Shown piece by piece: positions 20,286 to 29,156 of a DNA stretch of 64,000 bases. Positions within the stretch are counted from its first letter, which is position 1. Each line of letters begins with the position of its first letter. Under the pieces are notes generated by a model. The model saw only the letters and a list, made by a program, of their open reading frames with translations, was not told where the DNA came from and searched no databases. The stretch lies in the NCBI GenBank assembly GCA_018242065.1, contig JAFECQ010000017.1, positions 49,217 to 113,216 of the forward strand. Reading direction: 5' to 3'. The stretch is from Pseudomonadota bacterium (GTDB lineage: Bacteria > Pseudomonadota > Alphaproteobacteria > UBA9655). Both the position numbers and the translations under genes were made by a program.

Positions 20286-21323
20286 CTAAAGAATGAGTTC
20301 CTTTTCACTTAATGATGAAAAATAATGGTCGATTGTTTCACTGGTAACTTCTTCAATGGTTTGAGGAGACCAATGGGGTAGATGATCTTTATCGATGAGA
20401 ACAGCTCGTACGCCTTCCCCAAAATCATGACCCTCTATAAATCGCTGGCTGAGTCGAAACTCTTGCTTCATGCGCTCTTTAAAATCAGAATTAGCTTGTG
20501 TGAGTTGTCGAAAGACAACAGCAAGACTCGTTGGCGATTTAGTCATGAGAGTATTGTATGTATTTTGGGCAAAAGGAGAAGGATTGGTTTTAAGACCGTT
20601 AAGGATGTTCAGGAGCGAGGAACGCTGAAAATGCTGCTCAATTTGTGCCGTGTGATCCTCTAAAAATCCGTGCTCTGAAGGATGAGTGCAATGCTGCACG
20701 AGCGCTTTTTCGAGAGAGCTCCCTTGCTCTAAATCATTTTTGAAAAGAGAGAGGGAAGAGGAGGGGATGAAATGAGTTGCAAGTTTAGCCCAAAGAGCAT
20801 CTACAGCTTTCAAACGCGTTCCCGTGAGCGCTAAATAAAGTCCTGTGATACCGGGAGCGGCATTTAAAAATGTTGTTGCCCCTACATCCGGGAAAAAGCC
20901 AATCCCTGTTTCTGGCATGGCTAGAAGTGCGCGCTCTGTGACAATGCGATAAGAACCATTCACTGAAACTCCCAGACCACCTCCCATCGCAATACCATCG
21001 ATTAAAGAAATATAGGGTTTTGGGTAGGTATGAATATAAGTATTGAGAGTGTATTCTTCCCTGAAAAAAGCATCAGGAATATGGGTGTCTCCTTTTTGTT
21101 TTGCTTCATACACCGCACGGACATCACCACCCGCACAAAAAGCCTTTTCGCCTGCACCCTCAATGACGACAGCTCTTACAGACTCATCTCTTTCCCAATC
21201 CTTTAAAAGCTGGGAAAGCCCTCGAATCATGGCGAGAGAAAGAGCATTGAGAGCTTCTGGCCGGTTGAGAGTGATCCATCCGATGCCACCTTGTACCTTA
21301 TGGAGCAATTCGTTCTTGCTCAT
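20286..21323 (-). CDS. 3-hydroxyisobutyryl-CoA hydrolase (crotonase family)
   Basis: 345 residues, longer than ordinary enoyl-CoA hydratases (about 260) and in the range of HIBCH enzymes. Crotonase oxyanion-hole motifs are present ([14 protein letters not shown] and [15 protein letters not shown]). The catalytic pair characteristic of the hydrolase is seen in [18 protein letters not shown]. It cleaves 3-hydroxyisobutyryl-CoA in valine degradation. The start overlaps the stop of the acyl-CoA dehydrogenase gene by 4 bases (ATGA), so they are translationally coupled. Confidence 0.9.
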   Translation of the reverse strand: MSKNELLHKVQGGIGWITLNRPEALNALSLAMIRGLSQLLKDWERDESVRAVVIEGAGEKAFCAGGDVRAVYEAKQKGDTHIPDAFFREEYTLNTYIHTYPKPYISLIDGIAMGGGLGVSVNGSYRIVTERALLAMPETGIGFFPDVGATTFLNAAPGITGLYLALTGTRLKAVDALWAKLATHFIPSSSLSLFKNDLEQGSSLEKALVQHCTHPSEHGFLEDHTAQIEQHFQRSSLLNILNGLKTNPSPFAQNTYNTLMTKSPTSLAVVFRQLTQANSDFKERMKQEFRLSQRFIEGHDFGEGVRAVLIDKDHLPHWSPQTIEEVTSETIDHYFSSLSEKELIL

Positions 21324-22465
21324 GTGCTCTTCCCCAACAGATTTCGAGCGATGATAAGACGCATGATTTCATTTGTACCTTCTAAAATTTGATGAACACG
21401 AAGGTCCCTTACGAAGCGTTCAATCTGGTAATCTTTGATGTAACCATATCCACCGTGAAGCTGGAGAGCTTCATTTGCAACGCGAAATCCAACATCGGTT
21501 GCAAATCGTTTGGCCATCGCACAAAAAACGGTGGCTTCAGAATCACCTTGCTGAAGTTTTAAAGCGGCGTGATGGACCATAAGGCGGGCTGCTTGAAGGT
21601 CTGTTGCCATATCAGCCAGTCGAAATTGGAGGGCTTCAAATTCAGCTAGCTTTTTCCCAAATTGAGAGCGATCTTGCATATAAGACTGGGTGGCTTCGAG
21701 ACAAGCTCGTGCTCCTCCAAGAGAGCAAGATGCAATGTTAATGCGCCCTCCATCTAAGCCCTTCATTGCAATTTTAAAGCCATCGCCTTCATCTCCAAGA
21801 CGATTTTCAATGGGGACTGCACAGTCTTGAAAAATAACGGCGGTTGTGGGTTGGCTATTCCACCCCATTTTCTTTTCTTTCTTTCCAAAACTAAGACCGG
21901 GTGCTCCCTTTTCGACAATGAGAGCTGTGATCCCTTTTGGACCTTCTTCTCCCGTACGGACCATGCAAACATATACATCACTCACGCCACCACCAGAGAT
22001 AAAAGCTTTTTCGCCGTTAAGAACATAATGATCCTTTTTCTTAATTGCCTTCGTTTTTAAAGAGGCGGCATCAGATCCTGCACTTGGCTCAGTTAAACAA
22101 TAACTTGCGAGTGTTTCCATTGTCATGAGGCGCGGAAGCCATTTTTGATGTTGTGCAGTATTTCCGAATGTATCAATCATCCAAGCGACCATATTGTGAA
22201 TTGAGATGTAGGCAGCCGTTGAGACACAAGCGGTGGAAAGTTCCTCAAAAATGAGGGAGGCTTCGAGGCGATTCAAACCACATCCCCCTTGCTCAGGGCG
22301 CACATAAATGCCAGCAAAACCAAGGGCTGCAGCTTTTCGAAGTGTTTCAATGGGGAAAAAACACGTTTCATCCCAAGATTGGGCGAAAGGAGCCATTTCC
22401 TTTACTGCAAAGGCACGCGCAGCTTCCTGAATAGCGAGTTGTTCTTCTGTAAAATTAAAATCCAT
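21320..22465 (-). CDS. Acyl-CoA dehydrogenase, probably isobutyryl-/short branched-chain type
   Basis: A 381-residue flavoprotein of normal acyl-CoA dehydrogenase length. Visible signatures: [18 protein letters not shown] for FAD and substrate binding, [20 protein letters not shown], and the catalytic glutamate in [11 protein letters not shown]. Substrate preference is inferred from operon context: it is followed by 3-hydroxyisobutyryl-CoA hydrolase and mmsB, which fits isobutyryl-CoA oxidation in valine breakdown. Electrons would pass to ETF. It is first gene of the unit, with a GGGAG ribosome binding site and twin palindromes about 100-150 bp upstream. Confidence 0.9.
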   Translation of the reverse strand: MDFNFTEEQLAIQEAARAFAVKEMAPFAQSWDETCFFPIETLRKAAALGFAGIYVRPEQGGCGLNRLEASLIFEELSTACVSTAAYISIHNMVAWMIDTFGNTAQHQKWLPRLMTMETLASYCLTEPSAGSDAASLKTKAIKKKDHYVLNGEKAFISGGGVSDVYVCMVRTGEEGPKGITALIVEKGAPGLSFGKKEKKMGWNSQPTTAVIFQDCAVPIENRLGDEGDGFKIAMKGLDGGRINIASCSLGGARACLEATQSYMQDRSQFGKKLAEFEALQFRLADMATDLQAARLMVHHAALKLQQGDSEATVFCAMAKRFATDVGFRVANEALQLHGGYGYIKDYQIERFVRDLRVHQILEGTNEIMRLIIARNLLGKST

Positions 22466-22562
22466 GACAGCTTCTCCCTAGAGATAAGTATGCCAGAAAA
22501 GGAATGGAGAGACCAAGAGCTTTGATAGGAGTAAGAATAGGAAGCAATTTCCCTCCCTAAAA

Positions 22563-22611
22563 TGGCATTTGAAATGCCATAATGAGTCTCAAAGTGGCAT
22601 TTGTGATGCCA
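22563..22611 (-). promoter_or_regulatory. Twin palindromic operator candidate upstream of the valine operon
   Basis: Two related palindromes: TGGCATT-TGA-AATGCCA (22563-22579) and TGGCAT-TTGTG-ATGCCA (22595-22611). Their centres are 32 bp apart, close to three helical turns, so two dimers would bind the same face of DNA. A shorter palindrome TTGCAATGCAA follows at 22614-22624. The site is about 100 bp upstream of the acyl-CoA dehydrogenase start. The binding regulator is not identifiable from this window. Confidence 0.6.
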
Positions 22612-22751
22612 TTTTGCAATGCAAGATATAATCTTGCTCATGAATTTTTTAGTACAAAATGAACTTAAGCTTGATTTCTTATCATTTATTTCCTATTTAT
22701 ATAAGAATCCCTTGAGGGTATCCTTTATATTTAAAAAGTAGGAAGTTGATA

Positions 22752-23092
22752 ATGAAAATTTATTTGTATTTTTAAGTGTACTGACCTTTATGACTCCTGC
22801 CTATAGTCATGCTCATGATGAATTTTTAATCGAAAATGATTCAAGTCAGACGCTTTCTATTCAAATACAGCCTAATGATGATTCGTCAATACCTTATGAT
22901 ACGATTGAGCTTTCCCCTGGTCAAAGAAGAGTTTTTAAGAAAGAAGCTTTTGATTTACGATGTGTGAAAGGTAAGGCTACGGCAAATCTTTTTGTTCAAG
23001 GAATGACACAAGGAAATTCTTTTGAAATTAAATACCCACCCGAAAATGTAAGACTTACGGATTCGCTTCTATCTACTTATGGAGTAAAGTAG
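22752..23092 (+). pseudogene. Small secreted protein frameshifted within its signal peptide
   Basis: An AGGAAG ribosome binding site precedes ATG at 22752, which opens MKIYLYF and then hits a stop. The continuing frame reads LSVLTFMTPAYSHA and then about 90 residues starting HDEFLIENDSSQ. Adding one T to the T5 run at 22769-22773 fuses the two parts into a perfect signal peptide ending in YSHA. The mature part is a small beta-rich domain (IENDSSQTLSIQIQPNDDS) with no known family that I recognise. An internal ATG at 22790 would give a 100-residue product lacking a proper signal. It could be phase-variable, decayed, or a sequencing error. Confidence 0.7.
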
Positions 23093-23176
23093 GACCCTAT
23101 CTAGGGCTGCTAATGTCATTTACATAAGGCGTAACTCCTGTTAGGTTAAAGCAAATTTGTTTAATGGCTCAAACTG

Positions 23177-24109
23177 ATGAAGCTCATATCCTGTAATAGC
23201 AATCGTCCTCTTGCAGAAGGAATTGCTCAATATTTAAAAACACCTCTGACAGATGGAACAATTCGTCATTTTACGGACGATGAAATTTTTGTTGAAATTT
23301 TAGAAAATGTTCGTGGTGAAGATGTTTTTGTGATTCAATCCACGAGTAAACCGGCCAACGATCATCTGATGGAGCTTCTTATAACCATTGATGCCTTGAA
23401 AAGGGGATCTGCTCGTCGGATTACAGCGTGTCTTCCCTATTTTGGTTATGCTCGTCAGGATCGAAAAACAGGGCCTCGTTCTCCTATTTCTGCAAAGCTT
23501 GTGGCGGATCTTCTAACAGTAGCGGGAGCTAATCGAATCTTAACCCTGGATCTACATGCAGGGCAAATCCAAGGTTTCTTTAATATTCCTGTGGATAATC
23601 TTTTTGCCGTTCCTCTTTTTCAAAAGGATATCCAAGAGCATTTACCACAAGAAAAAATTTTGGTGGTTTCTCCTGATGTTGGTGGCGTTGTGCGGGCGCG
23701 TAGTCTTGCAAAAAGACTTGAGTGTGGCCTTGCTGTTATTGACAAACGACGTGAGAAACCAGGTGTTTCAGAAGTAATGAACATTATTGGTGATGTGAAG
23801 GGGCTTCATTGCTTGATTACGGATGATATCGTTGATTCAGCTGGAACAATTTGTAATGCATCCCTTGCTTTGATGGAGGCGGGAGCTCTTTCAGTGAGAG
23901 CTTACGTTACGCACGGGGTCTTTTCGTCTCCAGCTCTTGATAGAATCGAAGATTCATCTCTTGAAGAAGTTGTCGTGACCGATAGCATTGTGGCGACGGA
24001 TAAGGTTAAAAATTGCAAAAAAATTCGTCAAATATTGCTTGCACCCTTGTTTGGCGAAGCAATTGATCGTATTAATCATGAAAAATCTGTTTCAATTTTA
24101 TTTGATTAG
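23177..24109 (+). CDS. prs: Ribose-phosphate pyrophosphokinase
   Basis: 310 residues (family about 310-320). It makes PRPP from ribose 5-phosphate and ATP for nucleotide, His and Trp synthesis. Motifs: [20 protein letters not shown] at the N-terminal domain, the flexible-loop/ATP region [22 protein letters not shown], and the PRPP-binding loop [14 protein letters not shown]. It is upstream of rplY and pth on the same strand (39-bp gap to rplY), a common alphaproteobacterial linkage. Confidence 0.97.
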   Translation: MKLISCNSNRPLAEGIAQYLKTPLTDGTIRHFTDDEIFVEILENVRGEDVFVIQSTSKPANDHLMELLITIDALKRGSARRITACLPYFGYARQDRKTGPRSPISAKLVADLLTVAGANRILTLDLHAGQIQGFFNIPVDNLFAVPLFQKDIQEHLPQEKILVVSPDVGGVVRARSLAKRLECGLAVIDKRREKPGVSEVMNIIGDVKGLHCLITDDIVDSAGTICNASLALMEAGALSVRAYVTHGVFSSPALDRIEDSSLEEVVVTDSIVATDKVKNCKKIRQILLAPLFGEAIDRINHEKSVSILFD

Positions 24110-24148
24110 TGTATGACTACACTATCTGACGTTTAAAGGAGTTAACTT

Positions 24149-24799
24149 ATGACAACAGCAGCAGTCTCTCAACTCGATGTTCAAGTACGCGAAGGAACGG
24201 GTAAAGGCGCATCTCGTGCTTTACGTCGTGATGGTCGTGTCCCTGCCGTTTTATATGGCGGGAAGGATGCGCCTGCTCATTTTTCATTAGACCCTGTGCA
24301 ACTTGATAAAGAAATTCATCAAACAGGCTTTTTGTCCAAGATTTTTGAAATTCCTTTAGATGGTAAGAAAGAAAAAGCACTTGCGCGGGCTGTTCAGTTC
24401 CATCCTGTGACCGATCGTCCATTGCATGTGGATTTCCTGCGTGTGTCAAAGGAAGGGAAAATTACGGTTGCTGTTCCTTTACGATTTATAAATGAAGGAA
24501 GCTCACCTGGTATAAAGCGCGGTGGTGTTTTAAATATCCTTATTCATAATTTGGAAATTGTATCCGATATTGATCATATCCCAAGTAGTGTTGATATTGA
24601 TCTGACAGGTCTTGAAATTCAAGATACCATTCACCTCAAGGACTTGACGTTGCCAAAAGGTGTTGTTGCGGCTCACCCAGAGCGGGATAATGATATCGCC
24701 AATATCGTGGCTCCGACGGTTATGAAAAGAGTAGCAGGTGAAGAAGAAGCGGGCGAAGCTGCGGCGGTGGCTGCTCCTGCAGAAGGGGGAGAGGCGTAA
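24149..24799 (+). CDS. rplY: 50S ribosomal protein L25, long CTC form
   Basis: 216 residues: an N-terminal L25 domain that binds 5S rRNA (VREGTGKGASRALRRDGRVP, VLYGGKDAP) followed by the C-terminal TL5/CTC beta domain (about 100-190) and an acidic Ala/Glu-rich tail (EEEAGEAAAVAAPAEGGEA). A good AAAGGAG ribosome binding site precedes ATG at 24149. It lies between prs and pth, as in many alphaproteobacteria. Confidence 0.96.
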   Translation: MTTAAVSQLDVQVREGTGKGASRALRRDGRVPAVLYGGKDAPAHFSLDPVQLDKEIHQTGFLSKIFEIPLDGKKEKALARAVQFHPVTDRPLHVDFLRVSKEGKITVAVPLRFINEGSSPGIKRGGVLNILIHNLEIVSDIDHIPSSVDIDLTGLEIQDTIHLKDLTLPKGVVAAHPERDNDIANIVAPTVMKRVAGEEEAGEAAAVAAPAEGGEA

Positions 24800-24819
24800 G
24801 TCCTTCCTGCTGCTGAATC

Positions 24820-25422
24820 ATGCATCTTTTGGTGGGGCTTGGAAATCCGGGACGTGAGTATGCACAAAATCGCCACAATGTGGGGTTTATGTGTGTGGAC
24901 GAAATCGGAAAAAGCTATGGATTTTCTCCAGAAAAAGCCAAATTTTCAGGTCTTTTCATGGAAGGGTGCGTAGATCATAAGAAAGCTTATCTTTTGAAGC
25001 CCATAACCTATATGAATCGATCCGGAAAGGCTGTAGCCGAAGCCGCACGATTTTTTAAAGTTCCGCCTGAACACATTATCGTTTTTCATGATGACCTTGA
25101 TTTAGCGCCCGGACGCGTCCGGGTGAAGCAGGGAGGGGGGCATGGTGGCCATAATGGGCTTAAGGATTTAGATGCTTATCTTGGCCCTCAGTATTGGCGT
25201 GTCCGAGTGGGAATTGGTCGTCCATTGCATAAGGGGGCTGTTTCTTCTTACGTCCTTTCTGATTTTTCAAAAGAAGAGCACGTGTGGCTTGATCCACTTC
25301 TTTCTCTGATTGCGGATGAGATTCACTTGCTTTTGGATCAAAAACCAGAAGACTTTGCTGCGAAAATTATGCAAAAATTACCCCCTCCTCAACATACAAC
25401 GGAGACGTCTCATGGGATTTAA
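24820..25422 (+). CDS. pth: Peptidyl-tRNA hydrolase
   Basis: 200 residues. It recycles peptidyl-tRNA dropped from ribosomes. The catalytic His is H19 in QNRHNVGFM, and the conserved HDDLDLAPG and GGGHGGHNGL segments are present. It starts 20 bp after rplY and overlaps ychF by 11 bases, so the four genes prs-rplY-pth-ychF probably form one unit. Confidence 0.97.
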   Translation: MHLLVGLGNPGREYAQNRHNVGFMCVDEIGKSYGFSPEKAKFSGLFMEGCVDHKKAYLLKPITYMNRSGKAVAEAARFFKVPPEHIIVFHDDLDLAPGRVRVKQGGGHGGHNGLKDLDAYLGPQYWRVRVGIGRPLHKGAVSSYVLSDFSKEEHVWLDPLLSLIADEIHLLLDQKPEDFAAKIMQKLPPPQHTTETSHGI

Positions 25423-26512
25423 GTGTGGTATTGTTGGTTTGCCTAACGTAGGTAAGTCTACTCTCTTCAATGCATTGACAGCGACAGCCGCCGCTGAAGC
25501 AGCTAACTATCCCTTTTGCACAATAGAGCCTAATGTGGGGCGTGTGGGTGTTCCTGATAAACGACTTGATGATCTGGCACGTATTGCAGGGTCAGCCAAA
25601 ATTATTCCCACACAGCTTGAATTTGTGGATATTGCGGGTTTGGTTCGTGGGGCCAGTAAGGGGGAGGGGCTTGGAAATCAATTCTTGGGTCATATTCGTG
25701 AAGTAGACGCTATTGTTCATGTCGTTCGGTGTTTTGAGGATACGGATATTACTCATGTTGAAGGAGAGATTAATCCTATTCGTGATATTGAGATCATCGA
25801 AACCGAGTTGATGTTAGCCGATATGGAAAGTCTTGACAAACGGTTGCCTGCCCTTGAAAAAAAACTTCGTACGAAAGACCCTGTTGCTCTTATTCAATAT
25901 CCCTTGATGGAGAGAGCGCTTGAGCTTCTCAAGGAAGGTAAACCTGCGCGGTTTGTTGAGTGTTCTCCTGAGGAGCAAATTGAATTTCAGCGGCTACAAC
26001 TTATTACGACAAAACCAATTTTGTATGTTTGCAATGTGGCTGAAAGCGATGCTGCTAGCGGTAACAATTTTACAGAAAAAGTCAAAGTGAGGGCAGAGCA
26101 AGAAGGTGGGCGAATAGCCATCATTTCGGCTGCTATCGAAGCGGAGGTAGCCGCTCTTGATTCAGAAGAAGACAAAACTGAGTTTCTTCAAAGCCTGGGT
26201 TTGGAAGAAACTGGTCTGACGCGTGTGATCCGAGAAGGATACGCCCTTTTAAATTTAATCACGTTTTTTACTATAGGGCCTAAGGAAGCGCATGCATGGA
26301 CCGTTCATAAAGGAGCGAAAGCGCCACAAGCTGCGGGTGAGATCCATACAGATTTTGAACGTGGGTTTATTTGTGCGGAAACAACAGCTTGTGAAGACTA
26401 TATCGCTTTCCAAGGGGAGCAAGGCGCTAAAGCAGCTGGTAAGCTTCGCCTCGAGGGACGAGATTACGTCGTTCATGATGGAGATGTTTTTCACTTTCGC
26501 TTTAATGTGTAA
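25412..26512 (+). CDS. ychF: Redox-regulated ATPase YchF (Obg family)
   Basis: 366 residues from ATG at 25412, whose product begins MGFKCGIVGLPNVGKST as in all YchF proteins. An in-frame upstream start at 25310 would add 34 residues inside pth that are not YchF-like, so I reject it. G1 is GLPNVGKST, G3 DIAGLV, and the G4 position reads NVAE instead of NKxD, the known reason YchF prefers ATP. The C-terminal TGS domain (about 280-366) is present. It associates with ribosomes. Palindromic repeats follow the stop. Confidence 0.96.
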   Translation: MGFKCGIVGLPNVGKSTLFNALTATAAAEAANYPFCTIEPNVGRVGVPDKRLDDLARIAGSAKIIPTQLEFVDIAGLVRGASKGEGLGNQFLGHIREVDAIVHVVRCFEDTDITHVEGEINPIRDIEIIETELMLADMESLDKRLPALEKKLRTKDPVALIQYPLMERALELLKEGKPARFVECSPEEQIEFQRLQLITTKPILYVCNVAESDAASGNNFTEKVKVRAEQEGGRIAIISAAIEAEVAALDSEEDKTEFLQSLGLEETGLTRVIREGYALLNLITFFTIGPKEAHAWTVHKGAKAPQAAGEIHTDFERGFICAETTACEDYIAFQGEQGAKAAGKLRLEGRDYVVHDGDVFHFRFNV

Positions 26513-26544
26513 TTTTGTTTATAAAAGATATACTTACAAACTCT

Positions 26545-26713
26545 CGTCATCCCGGGACCTACAAAATCCGCGCGATCATCTTTGTGAGCGATGGGTTTTG
26601 TTGGTACCCGGGACCCATTGTTTTAATTTAAGAAATTCATCTCTAGGTCCCGGGTATTAAAAAACTCATATGCTCATTATATTCGCATTGAGTTTCTAAA
26701 TCCCGGGATGACG
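26545..26713. repeat. Dispersed palindromic repeat with CGTCATCCCGGG termini, copy 2
   Basis: 169 bp, bounded by the same 12-bp inverted repeats as copy 1 at 10878-11043. The right-hand 70 bases (26644-26713) match copy 1 apart from one inserted A; the left half is different (ACCTACAAAATCC...GGGTTTTGTTGGT). So two palindromic halves can be exchanged independently. It fills much of the 362-bp gap between ychF and the next gene. Confidence 0.85.
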
Positions 26714-26740
26714 AATTTTTAAAAACAATTTACCTTTTCT

Positions 26741-26813
26741 CGTCATCCCGGAATTTAGAAAATATTAGGCGAAGCCTTAGATTTTCTTAATGTCCGGGAT
26801 CTGTTAAATCATA
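26741..26813. repeat. Half-length copy of the CGTCATCCCGG palindromic repeat
   Basis: Starts CGTCATCCCGG and ends in TCCGGGAT, with an internal inverted repeat (TTTAGAAAAT ... ATTTTCTTAA) around GGCGAAGCCT. It lies 27 bp from copy 2 and is about the size of one half of the full element, suggesting the full element is a tandem of two hairpins. Confidence 0.7.
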
Positions 26814-26848
26814 AAAAATTGAGGTAGATATTCCATCTACCTCAATTT
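26813..26848 (-). terminator. Terminator of the 308-residue secreted paralog
   Basis: On the minus strand AAATTGAGGTAGATGG - A - ATATCTACCTCAATTT forms a long stem followed by T. The same hairpin, nearly base for base, ends the neighbouring paralog at 28053-28090, so it was duplicated with the gene. Confidence 0.88.
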
Positions 26849-26874
26849 CAAGTTACATCAATATAAGCTATATC

Positions 26875-27801
26875 TTAGTCAGCGTTATATTTTTCAACCA
26901 GATAATTAAAGGCTAGATCATAGACGTAAGCTAAACGTCCAGAAAGAGCTGGAAGCTGACAGTCGCCTTGGTCAATTAAGATAGTACGGAATGTGGCATG
27001 TAGTGTTCTTGCATCGACATCGCCAGGATTCTGTTCTACGATGTTCTGAATGAGTGTCGCAGCTTCAATTAACAATTCACTTGGTTTAACGCCATTTGGA
27101 AGAGTAGTTTTTGCCCCAGCTGTCGCTGTTGCAAACGCATTTAACTTTGAATGGTGACCTACAAAGGTTTCTGCTTCTTTGAAGTTATTAATAGTCAAAG
27201 TAGGGTCAAGCGTTATCATGTTTGGTAATAACGCCCGCATATGATTAAGGTGATCGGCTAATTCTCTAGTGACACCCGCCTTTGTTGCTGCTTGGCTACG
27301 CGATTTTCTTGCTTCTGTAAGGTCTCCAATATTACTTAGCACAGGCGCATAACCAGCAATCTCAGCCATTGTACCTGCATCTAGAGGAGCCTTCGCAGCT
27401 TTTGTTGGAGCAGGCGTTGCTGAGCTCTTAGGTGTGGTATCCACAATGTCAACTTCTTTAGTTGCAATGCGATTAGCTACCCATTTCTTTTCCACCACAC
27501 TTAGTGAATCATATTTTGAATATCCATTGCTGCTCAAAAGAAACTTTACAATTTCTTCATCGGGACAAGTTAAGGGGAGGTCTTTTCTCAGAGAAGCAAA
27601 GGCCCCTGAATAGTTTTGTGTGCTGAGCAAGATGTCTAGTTCATTTTGTTCTGCTGTAGGCGAGGCAGCACGAGGTGAATGTATTGGGCTACTATGGGAA
27701 GATGAAGTGTCTTTGTCATCGCTACTCATGCACATAGCGGGTGATGTGATCAGTGATGTGAATGATAGTAAAGATAATAAACTAATAACAGTAAAATTCA
27801 T
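26875..27801 (-). CDS. Secreted module-family protein, tandem copy A
   Basis: 308 residues; family not recognised. A signal peptide (MNFTVISLLSLLSFTSLITS, then PAMCM) is followed by a Ser/Pro-rich linker (about 26-50), one family module at about 54-112 (ILLSTQNYSGAFASLR, TCPDEEIVKFLLSSNGY, EKKWVANRI), the tail VDIVDTTPKSS, and a helical C-terminal domain (about 138-308) ending LSGRLAYVYDLAFNYLVEKY. That C-terminal domain is shared with the adjacent paralog at 28117-29094. ATG at 27801 has AGGAG upstream. It has its own TTGACA promoter and hairpin terminator. Export and a host-directed role are inference from the signal peptide and family layout. Confidence 0.8.
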   Translation of the reverse strand: MNFTVISLLSLLSFTSLITSPAMCMSSDDKDTSSSHSSPIHSPRAASPTAEQNELDILLSTQNYSGAFASLRKDLPLTCPDEEIVKFLLSSNGYSKYDSLSVVEKKWVANRIATKEVDIVDTTPKSSATPAPTKAAKAPLDAGTMAEIAGYAPVLSNIGDLTEARKSRSQAATKAGVTRELADHLNHMRALLPNMITLDPTLTINNFKEAETFVGHHSKLNAFATATAGAKTTLPNGVKPSELLIEAATLIQNIVEQNPGDVDARTLHATFRTILIDQGDCQLPALSGRLAYVYDLAFNYLVEKYNAD

Positions 27802-27832
27802 AATATAAACTCCTTTGTACGTTGAGAATTTT

Positions 27833-27861
27833 TAAATAGTTACTTTGTTTGCTTTTGTCAA
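27833..27861 (-). promoter_or_regulatory. Sigma-70-type promoter of secreted paralog A
   Basis: On the minus strand TTGACA (27861-27856), 17 bp, then TATTTA (27838-27833), about 30 bp before the start codon. The same -35, spacing and a near-identical -10 precede the adjacent paralog. Confidence 0.6.
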
Positions 27862-28052
27862 TGCGTTTTTTTACATTATATAAATTAATATGAAATAAGA
27901 CTCATATAATTTCAAAATAAATGGATTGGATTTATAGTAAATATAAAAACTTATTGTCATAGAGATCCGCCGATACTCGGCGTGCTAAGATGGAGTAGCG
28001 CCCAGCTAAATAAATTTAATTTCCTGAAAGGCTAACATCAAAAAAAGAGCAA

Positions 28053-28090
28053 AAAAAAATTGAGGTAGATATTCCATCTACCTCAATTTT
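28053..28090 (-). terminator. Terminator of the 325-residue secreted paralog
   Basis: A near-exact copy of the hairpin at 26813-26848 (GAGGTAGAT...ATCTACCTC on the minus strand) followed by a long T tract. It lies in the 315-bp gap 27802-28116, which otherwise holds the promoter of paralog A and a small hairpin (GCCGATACTCGGC) and no gene. Confidence 0.9.
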
Positions 28091-28116
28091 GTAGTCACGT
28101 TAATATAAGACGGGTA

Positions 28117-29094
28117 TTAAATACCAGCGTTATATTTCTTAACGAGATAGTTAAATGCTGCACTATAAACATAAGCCAAGCGTCCAGATAGAGCTGGAAG
28201 CTGACAGTCGCCTTGATCGGCTAAGATATCAACAAACATTGCATATACTTCTTCTGCTTCAGTGTCACCAGGGTTCTGTTCCATGATGTTCTGGATGAGT
28301 GTTGCGACTTCAAGTAACAATTCAGCTGGTTTAACACCATTTGGAAGAGTGAGTTTTGCATTAGCGGAAGCTAATGTAAAAACATTTAACTTCGCTTTAG
28401 GGCTTACAAAGTTTGATGCATCCTTGAAGTTTGTGATATCGAAATCAGGATCAAGTGTTATTACGAGCGGTAATAACCCGCGAATATTCCTAAGGTGATT
28501 TGCTAATTCCTTGCTGGGACCAGTCCTTGTTGCAACTCCATTACGCACTTTTCTTGAGAGAGAAAGATTTCCAAGATCTTTTAAAGCACCCCTATAAGCA
28601 TCGACTTCAGCCATTATTCCTGCATCCAAAGGAGCCTTCGCAACTTTAGTTGGAGTAGATGATGCTGTTGCACTCGGATCAGCGGATACCGGTGCTGGGC
28701 TTGAGCTGCGAGGAGATGCTGGGCTCTTAGGTGTGGTATCCACAATGTCAACTTCTTTAGTTGCAATACGATTAGCCACCCATTTCTTTTCCGCCAAGCT
28801 TAGTGAATCATATTTTGAATACCCATTGCTGCTCAAAAGAAACTTTACAATTTCTTCGTCAGGAAGAGTTGGAGGTAGAGTTCCTCTCAGAGAAGCAAAT
28901 GCCGCAGGATAGTTTTGCGTGCTGAGCAAGAGGTCTAATTCATTTTGTTCTGCTGTAGGAGTAGCAGCGCGAGGTGAAGGTATTGGGCTACTAGATGCAG
29001 CATCTTCTTCATCACTATCTATACTCATAGCGGGTGATGTGACCAATGATGTGAATGATAATAGAGATAACAAACTAATGACAGTGAAATTCAT
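28117..29094 (-). CDS. Secreted module-family protein, tandem copy B
   Basis: 325 residues from ATG at 29094, chosen because an AAGGAG ribosome binding site and the family signal peptide (MNFTVISLLSLLSFTSLVTS) start there; the longer frame to 29154 runs through the promoter. One module at about 52-110 (LLLSTQNYPAAFASLR, DEEIVKFLLSSNGYSKYD, EKKWVANRI), then a Ser/Pro/Ala-rich linker longer than in copy A, then the shared helical C-terminal domain with LPNGVKPAELLLEVATLIQN and GDCQLPALSGRLAYVY. Module Cys of copy A (TCPDEE) is Leu here. The similarity over promoter, gene and terminator shows a tandem duplication of a whole transcription unit. Confidence 0.8.
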   Translation of the reverse strand: MNFTVISLLSLLSFTSLVTSPAMSIDSDEEDAASSSPIPSPRAATPTAEQNELDLLLSTQNYPAAFASLRGTLPPTLPDEEIVKFLLSSNGYSKYDSLSLAEKKWVANRIATKEVDIVDTTPKSPASPRSSSPAPVSADPSATASSTPTKVAKAPLDAGIMAEVDAYRGALKDLGNLSLSRKVRNGVATRTGPSKELANHLRNIRGLLPLVITLDPDFDITNFKDASNFVSPKAKLNVFTLASANAKLTLPNGVKPAELLLEVATLIQNIMEQNPGDTEAEEVYAMFVDILADQGDCQLPALSGRLAYVYSAAFNYLVKKYNAGI

Positions 29095-29125
29095 AATACT
29101 AACTCCTTTATATGTTAAGAAGTTA

Positions 29126-29154
29126 AAAATAGTTGTTTTGGCGTATGTTGTCAA
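29126..29154 (-). promoter_or_regulatory. Sigma-70-type promoter of secreted paralog B
   Basis: On the minus strand TTGACA (29154-29149), 17 bp, TATTTT (29131-29126), about 32 bp before the start codon. It abuts the stop of the upstream gene at 29157, so this gene has its own promoter rather than relying on read-through. Confidence 0.6.
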
Positions 29155-29156
29155 TT

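Noticed and set aside
25310..25411. N-terminal extension of ychF inside pth
   Set aside because: YchF proteins begin MGFKCGIVGLPNVGK; the extension is the out-of-frame shadow of pth.
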